In this document: piece by piece, positions 45,794-57,010 of the stretch
Numbering within the stretch: the first letter of the stretch is position 1
Layout of the letters: every line of letters starts with the position of its first letter
DNA from: Pyrenophora tritici-repentis
Lineage: Eukaryota > Ascomycota > Dothideomycetes > Pleosporales > Pleosporaceae
Length of the DNA stretch: 64,000 nucleotides
Reading direction: 5' to 3'
Assembly: GCF_003171515.1 (NCBI RefSeq)
Contig: NC_089397.1
Span: forward strand, 1,116,001 to 1,180,000
Made by a program: the position numbers and the translations under genes
Notes under the pieces: model-generated
The model's input: the letters and a program-made list of their open reading frames with translations, nothing else
What the model was told of the DNA's origin: nothing
Database searches by the model: none

Positions 45794-46038
45794 TGAATAA
45801 TGCAATACTAATTCCACGTTAGCAATTACGAATATCAACGTGTCATAAAAGCCCATACCGTATCGCCAGTGTTTTCATCATAAGTGCAACTGCCGTCCTT
45901 GCCATTCTCCCATTCATAGCCACAGGTGCAAGGTTCATTAAAGCGGCTGCACGTGTCGGTGCGGCAACTAGTGTTGTCCCCGTAGACAGCAGGGACGGTG
46001 AAGGCAAGGAAGCCTAATAGGTAGAGGAGAGATTTCAT
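45757..46038 (-). CDS. Small secreted cysteine-rich protein (effector-like)
   Basis: Exon 1 is 45859-46038, a 51-nt intron is 45808-45858 (donor GTATGG, branch TTGCTAAC, acceptor AATTAG), and exon 2 is 45757-45807; 231 nt (76 aa). It starts with a typical signal peptide (MKSLLYLLGFLAFTVPAVYG) and a mature part of about 56 residues. Exon 1 has five cysteines and exon 2 supplies a sixth, giving an even number suitable for three disulfides. The last 11 codons and the stop lie inside the hAT MITE. If unspliced, the frame would stop 7 codons past the donor with five cysteines. No known family is recognised. Size, secretion, Cys content and gene-poor setting fit an effector candidate, but function is unknown. 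Confidence 0.7.
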
Positions 46039-46157
46039 GCTTGGTAGAAAATAAGGGTGTGTTTGATACAATAAAGGGGTCGTGTCTGTTCGTGGGATGT
46101 GGAGTAGAAGGTGGTGTTGTTCGAGATCGCGGATGGCATGGAGACAAGGAGCCCAAG

Positions 46158-46169
46158 GAAAAATATATG
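46158..46169 (-). promoter_or_regulatory. Candidate TATA box of the secreted Cys-rich protein gene
   Basis: ATATATTTTTCC on the minus strand, about 125 bp upstream of the ATG at 46038. Motif and position only; no other promoter element is visible. Confidence 0.35.
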
Positions 46170-47122
46170 TAAGATATGCTATAGCCCCCTGAACGTAGAT
46201 CTCTCGCCTCTCCTTCTATAATGACACGTCGTTGCGGTTAGAGCGTGCGGGATATACGCTGACACCGTATATTAGAGTGTAAGACGGAAGATACCGCATC
46301 TTGGTGTATACGGCCGGATGTGGCGTATTGTATGCTCGCATATACGAATACGATGTGATACAACGGATGTTCGCATATACGATGAAGATCAACTTTTCGG
46401 TTGTGTGTGTTTATACTTTACTTCTTTTCAGACCAAGTTTTATTATGCTTACTGTCGGATCGTGAGTATCGGTAGGGACGTCGACTGCTCAACACTTCGG
46501 CCCGACTTCGGCCCACCTTGCGCTGAGCTTAGGTATACCTTCGTAGCAGCTATGTTCGTAGACAATCAATAAGAACCATCACCGAACAGAATGCATTCCT
46601 AGTTATCGTTATTCCCTTTAAGCACTTAGTGCAAAGCCAACCAACACTTACACACCGCATCGGCGTTGTAGATGGGATTTTGTTGGGCAGTTTCTTCTTT
46701 TTCCTTTCACTTTCTAAATACGTGTATGATAGAATATAGCATTAAGGTTTAAATATATGAGATAAATGAATATGTATGAACGTATGAAGTGCAAAATCTA
46801 TCCGCTTCTAAAGATATGGAATCACGTGTCGAATGAAGCCTTAACTCAGTTGGATCTTAAACTTCAAGGTTGGTACTCAACTCAACGAAAAAAAGCTATG
46901 ACAACCATCAACAGTATAGAGGAGAGAATCGGGAAAGAGGACCAAAAAGAGCCCAAGATGATAGGTGCAATAAGAAGCATTCATCACATGATTCTTACAA
47001 GAGCTCTACCGAACTTTTTCCACACTTACCTTAGGTGCAGCTGTTTCTGCAGCTTAGGTCTGCCAAGATGTCAACCAAGAACAGCACACCATAGATACAC
47101 TACATAGCTTCATTCCTTAACA

Positions 47123-47144
47123 TGTGTGTGTGTGTGTGTGTGTG
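47123..47144. repeat. (TG)n microsatellite
   Basis: About 11 perfect TG units in non-coding sequence. Confidence 0.85.
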
Positions 47145-47525
47145 CTAACAAAACGTGATTTATGACTTATTATTCGTTATTCGTCATCGTATCTGTCACT
47201 ATCTTGCTAAATCGTATGAACCACTCCAACCATCGAGCTTATATCCATGTACGGTGACTAACCCGAAGGAAATGCCTCGTGTATCTGTCTTTTTGTAGCG
47301 GTCTTGGTACGCGAAAAAGGAAACATGTCGCCTATGAAAACAAACAGGAAAATTCAACAATCCGCTCAGCGCATGTTGCTATGCAAGGCAATGCAATGGC
47401 TAGTTATACAATTTCGAAAAAAAGGAAATGGGCGTCTCTCGGGGTGAGAGAAGTATGCTTCAGGGTAATGCGTGTGCGTGCGGGACTTCGGAGATGCGGC
47501 GAGGGTGCAAGAGGCACGAGAGATT

Positions 47526-48843
47526 CTACGCCTCGGTTTCTTGCTTGCGACGACGGAGGCTGCCAAAGCGCTTCTTGAGGGCACCGCCTACGCTCTTGCC
47601 GGTAGTGTTGCTGCGGTTGACGCCGGATGCCTCCGTTGCGACAGTGGGGACAATGCCAGGTGCGTCGACGTCACCGGCGCTATGGGTGCGATGGCGTGAT
47701 TTCATTTCTATGCCACTGTCACCAGATCGCTTGTGGTCCTTTAGAGCCTTCTCGATGGTGTACGAGGGCTCGCCCTTGCCCTTGAGGTCATTTGGGTGGT
47801 ATTCCTAGATAGCGTTAGTTATGCTCGAATAAAGAAAACTGGTTGAGAACATACCACTCCAGGCCAGCGACGGTAGTCACCGCCAGGCTCTCGCTGCAGG
47901 TCGGCTCCCTCTTCATAATTGAGAACCCTTCCGAAACGATCAGCCATGCCAGGGGGGATGTTAGCCACGCCCTCCAAAGGTCGGTGCCTCTGCACAGAGT
48001 CTATGATGTTCTCTCGTGGAGTAGCCCTTAGAGCCTCCTCGTTAGAGTCCTTTACCGCCGCAAGAGGGCTATACTTAGTGTCCCTGTTTCGAGCGATGCT
48101 AGCGGCGTCGTAAGGGCCTTCGTGGTGGTATCGGCCAAAGCTTGCCCTGTCGAGGCGATCGATGACGTCGGCGCCTTGGAAATTCTTCTTCCTAAGATGG
48201 GGAGCACGGTGAGCAACTTTCTCATCATGACGAATTATGTCAAGAGGTCTGTGAGACTTGTCACCGGGAAAGCGCTCCTTCAAGGAATTTCCGCGAGGTC
48301 GAGACTTGTTCAAGGAAGATGGGGCGGGGTTGCTAGATCGTCGAGGCCGGCTTTCGTTGAGGGATCCGAAGGCATCCGCACGGTAGTTGTCGTTGAAACG
48401 GGCACGTCTAGGGCTGGCAGAGTTGGGAGGGGAGGGGTAACCATACCTCCTGCTCTGCGGTGAAGCCTGCCCAGCCTGTGCGTCCTTTGAATCAGACGAA
48501 GCCCTGGAGCGGCGGAACGGGTTGGTTTCCACGGAGCTGCCGGTTTTCTGCACACTAACGGATGGAAGGCCCTTGGGGTTGCCGCCGGATCCGGGTGGGG
48601 TGAGCGGAGCCGCGGGCGCGAATGTGGAACGGAAGTGCGAGTTGAGTCCAGTCTCGTCGCTTGGGTCCGGCTCAATGAGCGGGTCTATGATTGCGTGGTG
48701 AGCCTGAAAAGTTAGCCATGATGTCTGTTGTTTGGAGTAAACGCGGTTTGAGACAATGTGGGCGAGGCTGTCCCGGCGCACGTGGGACCATATACTCGGA
48801 ACAAGATATACGAGGGATGAAAGATGAAACATACCTTTTCCAT
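47526..48843 (-). CDS. Pal1 cell-morphology protein
   Basis: Exons 48835-48843 (only 9 nt, MEK), 47855-48703 and 47526-47804, 1137 nt (378 aa). A Ser/Pro/Arg-rich disordered N-terminus (about 15-140) precedes the Pal1 domain, with the conserved core DIIRHDEKVAHRAPHLRKK, DVIDRLDRASFGRYHHEGPYD, and ENIIDSVQRHRPLEGVANIPP...YRRWPGVEYHPNDLKGKGEP. Pal1 in fission yeast localises to growing tips and septa and keeps cylindrical shape; in budding yeast it is an early endocytic factor binding Sla2. The C-terminus is basic (KKRFGSLRRRKQ). The first coding exon is tiny but the spliced start fits the family. Confidence 0.92.
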
Positions 48844-49235
48844 GATGCTCGTCTTGTGTTGCTGGTGGTGTATGTGTCAAAGTGCGATTGCGAGTATAAA
48901 AAGACAAGTCGAGGACTGTCAGGCAAGTGTCAGGTGGTAATGAGGAAAGAAAGAGCAGGTGACGAGAGGGGAAGCGGCCATGATAAAGGCATGACTTGGC
49001 AGGCACCGTGGGTGCAGGCCGCGTCAGATGTCATGGCTGCGCAGTCTAGAGTCTAGAGCCCTGCAACGGTTCTGCTTGTTCGCGCGCTGGTGGTACTCCT
49101 GGGCAGTGGGCAGCCCAATAGTAGCCCTACGTCACTTGCGGATGCGCTAGGCTGAAAGTGGGGCGGCCGCCGCTTGGTCTTATCCACGGGTGACGACAGC
49201 TACGATGATCTCTCACCACCCGAGCTACGAGCGAC
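48844..49235. promoter_or_regulatory. Divergent promoter region, PAL1 / USB1
   Basis: 392 bp between divergent starts. No gene is seen; the part near 49160 is GC-rich (ggggcggccgccgc). Confidence 0.4.
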
Positions 49236-50312
49236 ATGCCGCCCACCATGCCCCTGGTGGATTATCCAGATTCAGGCTCCGATGATGATGGTGGTGGTGT
49301 TGATAGCAACTCTGTGCCCGCTGCCCAGTCGGCCCAAGCCCTGAAGCGCAAGCACAGCCACTCTGCAAACGCCATTGCTGCCCTGCCACCGCTCCCATCT
49401 GCATTCCACGACCTGTACGCGTCCAACGCGCGCATCAGCACTAGCGATAATCCAAGCCTACACGGCGGCCGCAAACGGGCTGTACCTCACGTCGAGGGCA
49501 ATTGGCCCAGTCATGTTTATTTAGAGTGTAAGGTTGCTTCTTCTGCATGTCCGGTAGGTTGCACCATGGGCTAACGCGTTCGAGGGATACCTACACAGAC
49601 TGAATCTGATTCTCTACACCGTCTAATTCAGCACGTGAGAGATTCACTTGAGCTCCAAAACGCAAAGCGTCTGAAGAAACTACCTATACCAGACATTGTA
49701 TCGTCTTTGCAGTCGGAGCTAGGCGCACCACTACCTCTCCATGTATCACTCTCGCGCACACTGCAAATCAAGGCCGAAGACAGAGAAACATTTCTAGAAA
49801 CGCTAAGGTTGTCACTGCGACGATCAACAGTATGCAGCTTTGTTTTTGAGTTTCGGAACCTAAAATGGGTGCCCAACTTTGATCGTAACAGATGGTTCCT
49901 GGTTCTTAGCATCAAAAGGCCAGTCAACGACGAGCTCAACCATTTGCTGCATGCATGTAACGAGGCTGCCCGTTCCAGTGGCCATCCAGGTTTGTATACC
50001 GGCACTGAGGGAGACGGTCCGATGGAAGACCACGACTCAAATGACAGTCTGAAAAGGAGAAAAGTCGACAAGAATGAGCGTCGTCGCATGGACTTCTCCA
50101 AATACTTCCACGTCACTATAGCTTGGAATTTGGAGGAGCCCGACACCGAATGGACGGGATTGGTTGAACAGCTCGACACGACCACGTTCATCCAGTCACC
50201 AGAGGCTGAATTCGATACCGTCAAGGTCAGAATCGGAAGCGCAGTCCATAACATTGCCCTCTCTACCAGGAGGCTCCGTCTTAGCAAAGGTGTAGGCTTA
50301 GGCTTGGGATGA
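49236..50312 (+). CDS. USB1: U6 snRNA phosphodiesterase USB1
   Basis: Exons 49236-49527 and 49585-50312, 1020 nt (339 aa). An Asp/Gly-rich N-terminus precedes the 2H phosphoesterase fold, with its two catalytic tetrapeptides in LPLHVSLSRT (about 150) and YFHVTIAWN (about 260), and the GNWPSHVYLEW strand that opens the family. A charged insertion (about 215-250) separates the halves. Usb1 trims the oligo(U) tail of U6 snRNA 3'-5' and leaves a protected 3' end. The intron (49528-49584) has a GGCTAACG branch point, and the chosen acceptor (TTCGAG) rebuilds the conserved Trp codon. The alternative start at 49248 would lose four residues. Confidence 0.93.
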
Positions 50313-52215
50313 ATTTCTCGTCCCGATTTCGATGACGTGGTCTTGGTCCCGTCTCGCAAGGATACCGAGGGACGCAAAGTGTCAAAAATTGTCAGTGTTG
50401 TGCCAGCCGCACGCTCCACCAATAAAATGACGTAATGCGCTATAACTTGGGCATCGACATCTTGGTGTTCGCATAGTGGTCTGGCATCTTGATAACGAAT
50501 AAGTGCTTTTTTTCGCTATCGAAATTTGCACCGGCATCGACACTGTCTTGTATAGAAAGGAAAGAGTGGGGGGAGGGCCATGGCAAGCAAGAGTGTGCGA
50601 CTGCGACTCATGTAGAAACTGTAAATAAATAAATCCGACCCACTACGCAGCCTTGTTCGTGACAAAACTAACGGAAAATAAAGCATAAATTGATATCATG
50701 TGATTGATCTAGATATGCCGATAAACGTTCTCGATCGTCGAGACCCTTTTGATTGTCCCGTCACGACTCATCTCCACACGAAGCTTTTTTAGTAGGAAGA
50801 TTGACAGGGACAAAATTGTTCTAGGTCATCACGCTACTGCCCCGAGGCCAAAGAACTTCGTATATGCGCCTTGATGGCGATATGGAGAGATTCGCGTATG
50901 TTTTTTATATGTTCTAGATACTTCTCTTACTATGCTCGCGGGACTGATCACCCACAGATACTGCTATCTGACTATATTGCTGGTGACTGTCTCTTTTGAT
51001 ATAGATTTATAGTTTTCCGTAGCAACAACAAATGAGGACCGTTCTCAATAGACCCATGTGGTCTGAAACCCCTCTAAGTATCTATGGACACGTGACCGTG
51101 CTGCTTGGAAATCTCGCACTAGGCTTCAGCCACACCGTCACTGTAGAACTCATGGTCCTAGGCGTTAGACGGCCGCTATTCTTAGCTCGCTACATCCCCT
51201 CAAGCTCAGAGATGGGCGCCGATGCGCTGGAGTCATAGCAGAGGACTGCCAGGGTCTGCACCAGACGTGATGAGCGTCTGTATAGTGAGAGTAATGTTCG
51301 GATCCAGGTGTAGGTAACGCTTTGAACTTTCCATCGACTATTTGAGAGCTGTGTCTTAGATTTTCCATTCTGATATGTAAACATGTCGAGACACAGGTTT
51401 ACGTAGGTACCGGTGCCACGTAGTGGGATATCCACCCATGTTGAAAACGGGACGTAAGTCAACGTGGGCAAGTGGTCTGATGACTCAATAAATAGTATGA
51501 CATGCTGCTTTATGTGCTGCAAAAGTCGGACATGAGAGGATGAGCAATGAGAGACGTCATCCAAGGTCGTGATCCGATATCGTATCTTCAATCCATACAA
51601 ATGACGAGGGTAGAAACCATGGTGATATAACGGTAGTATAGCGTCGGCAGACTAAACTCTTGTATCAGGTCTAAGGTTGACGTATATCATTACTTTATTA
51701 CCTATTGCTCCAAACCACGTGATATGTATACCTAGAAGCACTGGTCAAATCATCTGTGGAACATCGTGTATAATTCGGGGCCGAAAATACCGAGATACTT
51801 GCATATCTTACGACAGCAAGCTATTCGGGTGCCTAGCTGCATATACGGAGCGGATGCACGTGCAGTACCGTACGATTGATGCGGGGTCCGTGAATGTGGC
51901 GCGCGGCCGCTGCCTGCGTGTTCGTGTCGGGCCCGAGAAGCGTTCCAAGCGTTAGCTTCTTCACTTCGCAAGTCGGGCCCGAAGAAGAACGTGGTCGTGA
52001 GATTAGGCAGTCAAGTGGGTTTGTGGGTACATAACGTGTGTTCGATGGCTGCAATGAGTTGCGTCTCTCCAGGAAGTTTGGCCTGCTCTCAAACAGCGCA
52101 CTTCATACGACCTTTTGAGTGATTAGTTACGGAGAGAAATAACCCAGCAAAGCGAAGAATATCAAGTCAACACCAACATAGCATAATACCCGCATCCGCA
52201 GACTTCCGTCTGATC
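50313..52215. other. 1.9-kb intergenic region, no supported gene
   Basis: 3' of USB1 and 5' of the FAD monooxygenase. Mostly AT-rich. A repeated GTCGGGCCCGA with similar flanks occurs near 51925 and 51973. No domain is seen in the open frames, the longest being at 51190-51600 on the minus strand. Confidence 0.5.
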
Positions 52216-53427
52216 ATGCCATCCACCACCATGCCTCAGCATCTCAAAATCGCCATCGTAGGCGCCGGTCCTGCTTCTCTTACTCTCGCCAACATCCTAC
52301 AAAAGAATGACATCCCCTTCACCATGTTTGAAGCTTCGAGTGAACTACGCACACAAGGCGGCTCACTCGATCTACACCCAGCATCTGGCCAGCTCGCTAT
52401 CAAAGAAGCCGGACTATGGGACGTGTTCACTCAGCATGCCCGCCCAGAGAGCGATGTAATGAAGATTGTCAACATGGATGGAGAGGTGCTATGGGATGAG
52501 AATGGAACTGACAAGCAAAAAATTAAAGAAGAGGACAAGTTTGGCGGGCGACCAGAGATTGATCGTATGGAGTTGGCGAAACTCATGTATGAGAATCTGG
52601 AAGAGGGGAAAGTGCAATTTGGAAGGAAGCTAAAAGAGGCTGTGCCGAGTGAGGCGGAAATGGGAAAGTATGACTTGCACTTTGCCAATCAAACAAAAGA
52701 GACGGGATTCGATCTTATCGTCGGTGGAGATGGCGCTTGGTCAAAGGTTCGCAAACTGGTTTCTGATCAGATGCCGGAGTACTCTGGTATCTCGTCGGTG
52801 ACGTTGACGTGCAACGATATCAAAGCCAATTCCTGGCTACTGAATTACGTCGGCGAAGGATCCATGATGGCATTCGGCAAAGACTGCGCTGTCCAGTCTC
52901 AACGACAGGGCGATGGCAGCGTACGTACTTACGCATCCCTGCGTGTGCCAGAAGACTTCTTCAGGACTTGCGGCATCGACTGGTCCGAGACAGACACCGC
53001 ACGCAAAGAGTACATTGAGCGATACATTTCGCACATCCATGAGGATCTTCAACGTGTCCTAACTTCATCTACTGACGAGTTCACCCCACGCGCCTTTTAC
53101 GAACTGCCCGTCGGATTCCGCTGGTCTTTTCGCTCGGGCGTAACGCTCATTGGAGATGCTGCGCACGTATTTACGCCCTTTGCTGGCGAAGGCGTTAATG
53201 TCGGCATGAAGGACGCGTTGGTACTGGCACAGGAGATTGCAAAAATATGTAATGGCGAGAAAAGCCTAGATCAGGGTATCAAAGAATACGAGGAGGAAAT
53301 GTTTCCTCGCTCAACAAGCGCGGCAGTCAAAACAGCAAAGGGCAAGGACGGCCACTTTAGTGAGACTGGGGCGAAGGAATTTGCGGATAGGTTGAAGGCG
53401 CACTATTATGGGAACAAGGAGAAATAG
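52216..53427 (+). CDS. FAD-dependent monooxygenase, TetX-like
   Basis: Intronless, 403 aa (a second start MPQHL lies five codons in). Class A flavoprotein hydroxylase fold: Rossmann GAGPAS (16-21), the TetX-like GGSLDLHPASGQLAIKEAGLWD stretch, DG motif VGGDGAWSKVR (about 172-182), and FAD ribityl motif GDAAHVFTPFAGEGVN (about 312). There is no C-terminal thioredoxin-like or membrane anchor domain. Such enzymes hydroxylate aromatic or polyketide-type substrates; TetX itself inactivates tetracyclines. The fungal substrate is unknown. It stands alone, with no biosynthetic neighbours. Confidence 0.88.
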   Translation: MPSTTMPQHLKIAIVGAGPASLTLANILQKNDIPFTMFEASSELRTQGGSLDLHPASGQLAIKEAGLWDVFTQHARPESDVMKIVNMDGEVLWDENGTDKQKIKEEDKFGGRPEIDRMELAKLMYENLEEGKVQFGRKLKEAVPSEAEMGKYDLHFANQTKETGFDLIVGGDGAWSKVRKLVSDQMPEYSGISSVTLTCNDIKANSWLLNYVGEGSMMAFGKDCAVQSQRQGDGSVRTYASLRVPEDFFRTCGIDWSETDTARKEYIERYISHIHEDLQRVLTSSTDEFTPRAFYELPVGFRWSFRSGVTLIGDAAHVFTPFAGEGVNVGMKDALVLAQEIAKICNGEKSLDQGIKEYEEEMFPRSTSAAVKTAKGKDGHFSETGAKEFADRLKAHYYGNKEK

Positions 53428-55002
53428 GGGGGTCTGAAGACAGGCGGTGTGGGCATAATGAGCTTTCAGGAGCGGTTTGGCGCAGACTGGTGGTATGTGG
53501 GGAATATGGGGAGTCGGGGATTCCGAAGGTAATTGTAGCAAATGAAAGAAATACTCGACCTGCAAAGAACGTTCGATTTCTTATGGAGCCCTGACAAGGA
53601 AGGTCCGCTAGCCTACCAAGACAGTCAGCTCTCAAGAAATGAAGATGCAATACGACCTGCTATAAGGCATTTTGCTACACAGATTGAACTAAACGGCCAA
53701 TCGCGTCCCTGCAAAGACCACCAAAGGCTTATCCGGATGCGAGTGAGTGCGCCTCTAGCTGTCACTCTGTAGGATTTGTGTATGCCGGAATGCCACCGAG
53801 GAGACGCTCGTATTTCTCATAGCAAGCGGGTACGAAAGTAATCGCCTGGCGAGTTTTGTGCCGGTAGCAAATTAGGTCGCCAACGCCGATCCAAGAATCT
53901 AAGGCAGTCCAGCACCTGCTAGCGACATTAAGACGCCATCGAGACCGCGCGCGATGATTGCAACCACGGCAGGGGAATGATGTTCTTTGATTTTAGGTAT
54001 AGCATGTGAGGCGGTGCCAGTTGCATTCTGGGCTTGGATCATCGCTATGCGTTGGCGGCTAAATATGGACGATTTGGGAGCTTGAGCAGGTTCGAATGGA
54101 GAGTTGAGTGACGTTGGTCGCATGCGCGGCAATGTCCCTGACAGGCTGTTACCTGTCTGAGTCGTGAAGAAAGGGGCACGCACCAACACACTTGCACCCA
54201 CTTCAGTCCATCCCATGTCACCGATAGCATTCTGCACCAATTAAAGCACAGCACGCGAGGAGCAACCCTGTGCAAGCCGTTCTGTACCTGCATACGCCGT
54301 GGCCATGGTTCCGCCTTGCGAGCTGCACAAGATTTAGCCGTTCTCTCGTGTTCAGTGTGATTGCTGGTGCCCGCATTGACAAGCTGCCTGGATGCACGAG
54401 GCAAGATTGGCGACGCAATACGCCTTATCGCATGGCTCACTGGACACGAAGTGACTGAGAGTTGCGCAACACTTTGCCTTCTGATGCCGGTACTTACACG
54501 GCTGCTTACGGTTGAGCTTTGTTGTGAAGGAGCTGTTGTGTGATTCAGGGTGAAGTTCCGGCTAACCAGATTCATATAAGGATCAGCTCCAACGCCGACC
54601 CTACCACGACTATTATACCCCAGACTCATTTCCGCTCGGAGCACATCACGATCTCAATGGAGCCGTGGAAGACAGTCCATGCCGTTCCTGTACAACACCG
54701 CCATGCTAATTTGTGACACCCCTAACCTAACGCCTTCGAGGCCAGGCCCACTACCCGGCGCTCACAGGCCATGACATTTCAGTCAAAAGCGCTGTGCTCC
54801 CCAGCCTTGACTACGGTTCTTCTTTTTCCCACTACGCAAGGCTTTCTTGTTACGCATCGACAGCCTCGTTGACAAGTACCTTTGGCCTTTGTGCCCAGTC
54901 GTTCATTATCTAATACCTATACAACTTAATACTACCCGCTTCACTCGTTCAGCGGAAGAGACCACTACAAACTTCACCTAAATAACGTAAACTAGTTTCA
55001 AC
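53428..55002. other. 1.6-kb intergenic region, no supported gene
   Basis: Between the FAD monooxygenase and the GH17 gene. Open frames on the minus strand (53899-54644) have no recognisable domains. The last few hundred bases are the promoter and leader of the GH17 gene. Confidence 0.5.
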
Positions 55003-57010
55003 ATGAAGGCTGGTATCGTCGCGGCGGCCCTTGTCGGGTCTGCCGTTGCTTCTCAGCATAACCGCCACCAAGGCTTCCACATGCGCCGTGGTGAACACGC
55101 AGCCGAGGAGGTCTGCACGGTCTACCACACCGTCTACGTAACTGGATGTATGTGTCATCCTCGTTCCTGCGCAAGACCGTTCCACGGAGCTTAGCGAAAA
55201 AACAATCTTCGAAGACGAAGCATTTCACTAACATGTCTTAGTGCCTCCTATGGCTGCTAACAGCACCATGGCTGTCCCGCCCACTGCACCGCAGACCTCG
55301 ACTACTTGCACCGAGTCGTCCTCCGTCTACGTACCCGGCGTACCAGCTTCTACCGCTGGTGTACCTTCGCCTTCCACCCCGGCTGGTGTCACCTCGACTG
55401 CGCCTGGAGTTCCAGGAGTACCGGCCTCGTCCGCTCCTCCCAACTACCCAGCTGTTCCCGCGTCCTCCAAGCCCGCGGTTCCAGTAGTTTCATCCTCATT
55501 CGCTATTCCTAGCTACCCAGTGGTTGACTACTCAACTCCCGCGGTCCCTGCTGTCCCGGCTTCGTCTACCTCCTGCACTGAGGAGGAGCACAAGCCCACT
55601 CCTGAGGCCCCCAAGCCCACCAGCTCAGGACCTGCCTACCCGGCTGTGCCAATGTCTTCGAGCGCACCCCACCCAGCTGTCCCGGTTTCTACCAAGCCCG
55701 AGGTTCCAGCTGTCCCAGCTTCCTCCAAGCCTGTTGTGCCTGAGGTTCCGGCTCCCTCCAAGCCTGTGGTTCCCGGCGTCCCGGCTTCGTCCACTTCCTG
55801 CACTGAGGAGGAGCACAAGCCCACTCCTGAAGCCCCCAAGCCTACCCCCGAGGCTCCCAAGCCCACTCCTGAGGCCCCTAAGTCTACTGCTGAGGCTCCC
55901 AAGCCCACTCCCGAGGCCCCTAAGCCAACTCCCGAGACTCCCAAGCCCACTACTCCCGCCGCTCCTGTAGCTGAGTCTTCCAAGCCTGCATACCCGGCTG
56001 TTCCTGTTGTCTCATCATCTGCGCCAGCACACCCTGTGGTTCCTATCAGCCAGCTTCCATCGTTCACTCCCGCTGTCCCCACCACCACTTCCAAGCCTGC
56101 CGCTGCTAAGCCCACCCCCAGCAGCTCCAAGCCTTCTGGAAACACACCCTCCAACGCCGGAAGCTACGGAAAGACCGGCCGCATCGTGACCAACGGCGAC
56201 AAGTGGTCCATGACCTACACTCCCTACGCCAGCGACGGTCAATGTATGGCTCCAGATGCTATCCGCGCTGACATCAAGAAGATTGCTGGGCTTGGTTTCA
56301 CCACCATCCGCATCTACGCCACTGACTGCGGTGTCTTTGAGCACGTCGTCCCTGCCTGCCAGGAACACGGCCTCAAGGTTATCTACGGTGTCTTCCTCGA
56401 GGCTGGCGGCAAGGGTCCTTTCTCCGACCATGCAAACGAGCAGGTCCAGGACATCATTGAACACGCCCCCAAGGACTCCATTTCCATGGTCATTGTCGGA
56501 AACGAGGTCCTCTTCAACAATATCTGCAGCGCTGAGCAACTTGGTTCCTACATCGACCACGTCCGCAACCAGTTCCGCTCAGCTGGCTTCCCCGAGGACA
56601 TTGCCTTCACCACCGCTGAGCCTGTCGGCACCTGGGAAGAGAAGGGTGCTGCTCTCTGCTCGCACATTGATGTCTTCGCCGCTCAGATCCACCCCTTCTT
56701 CACTGCTAGCATCGAAGCCTGCGATGCCGGTGACTTTGTCGCCCAGCAGCTCGAACAGGCCGCCAAGGTCTGCCCCGAAGCCGCTGCTAACGGCAAGTTC
56801 GTCACCGAGACTGGCTGGCCTCACCAGGGTAACGCGAACGGCAAGGCCGTTGCAAGCCAGGAGCAGCAGAACATTGCTATCAAGAGCATCATTGAGAAGA
56901 TCGGTTCCTCGGTCTGCATCCTCGGTATGCACGATGACGGATGGAAACACCCCGGTGAATTCGGTGTTGAGCAGTTCTGGGGCTGCGCCGCTGCTCTTGA
57001 GGCTATGTGA
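55003..57010 (+). CDS. Secreted GH17 cell-wall beta-glucanase/beta-glucosidase (BtgE-like)
   Basis: Exons 55003-55147 and 55242-57010, 1914 nt (637 aa). A signal peptide (about 1-17) is followed by the HMRRGEH start of the BtgE family, a long Pro/Ser/Thr/Val-rich stalk (about 50-320) made of repeats (PAVPASSKP- and KPTPEAPKPTPEAP-type), then the GH17 barrel (about 335-637). The acid/base Glu470 lies in VGNEVLFN and the nucleophile Glu571 in VTETGWPH. There is no GPI signal. Related Aspergillus enzymes and yeast Scw4/Scw10 remodel wall beta-1,3-glucan. The stalk likely anchors or spaces the domain and carries O-mannose. The intron splits a Leu codon (branch CACTAACA). Confidence 0.9.
55560..55960 (+). 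repeat. Tandem Pro-rich coding repeats in the GH17 stalk
   Basis: Two copies of a long unit (SSTSCTEEEHKPTPEAPKP) enclose repeats of VPAxSKPxVP. After the second copy there are about seven KPTPEAP-type heptads (55815-55950). They are near-identical at DNA level, so copy number probably varies between strains. Confidence 0.8.

Larger units (their letters stand above)
46039..47525. other. AT-rich gene-poor pocket
   Basis: Upstream of the small secreted protein gene. A TATA-like ATATATTTTTCC (minus strand, near 46158-46169) lies about 125 bp before its start codon. The 12-mer TCGCATATACGA is repeated at 46336-46347 and 46371-46382. A (TG) dinucleotide run lies at 47123-47144. An open frame at 46766-47107 has no recognisable content. 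Composition is visibly more AT-rich than in flanking genes. Confidence 0.5.

Noticed and set aside
46766..47107. Open frame of 113 codons in the AT-rich pocket
   Set aside because: No domain, signal peptide or splice pattern, and it continues into the low-complexity region before the TG repeat; random open frames of this size are common here.
51190..51600. Minus-strand frame of 136 codons in the USB1-FAD monooxygenase gap
   Set aside because: No family resemblance, no codon bias and no plausible splicing.
53899..54644. Overlapping minus-strand open frames between the FAD monooxygenase and GH17 genes
   Set aside because: No recognisable product, no consistent exon structure.
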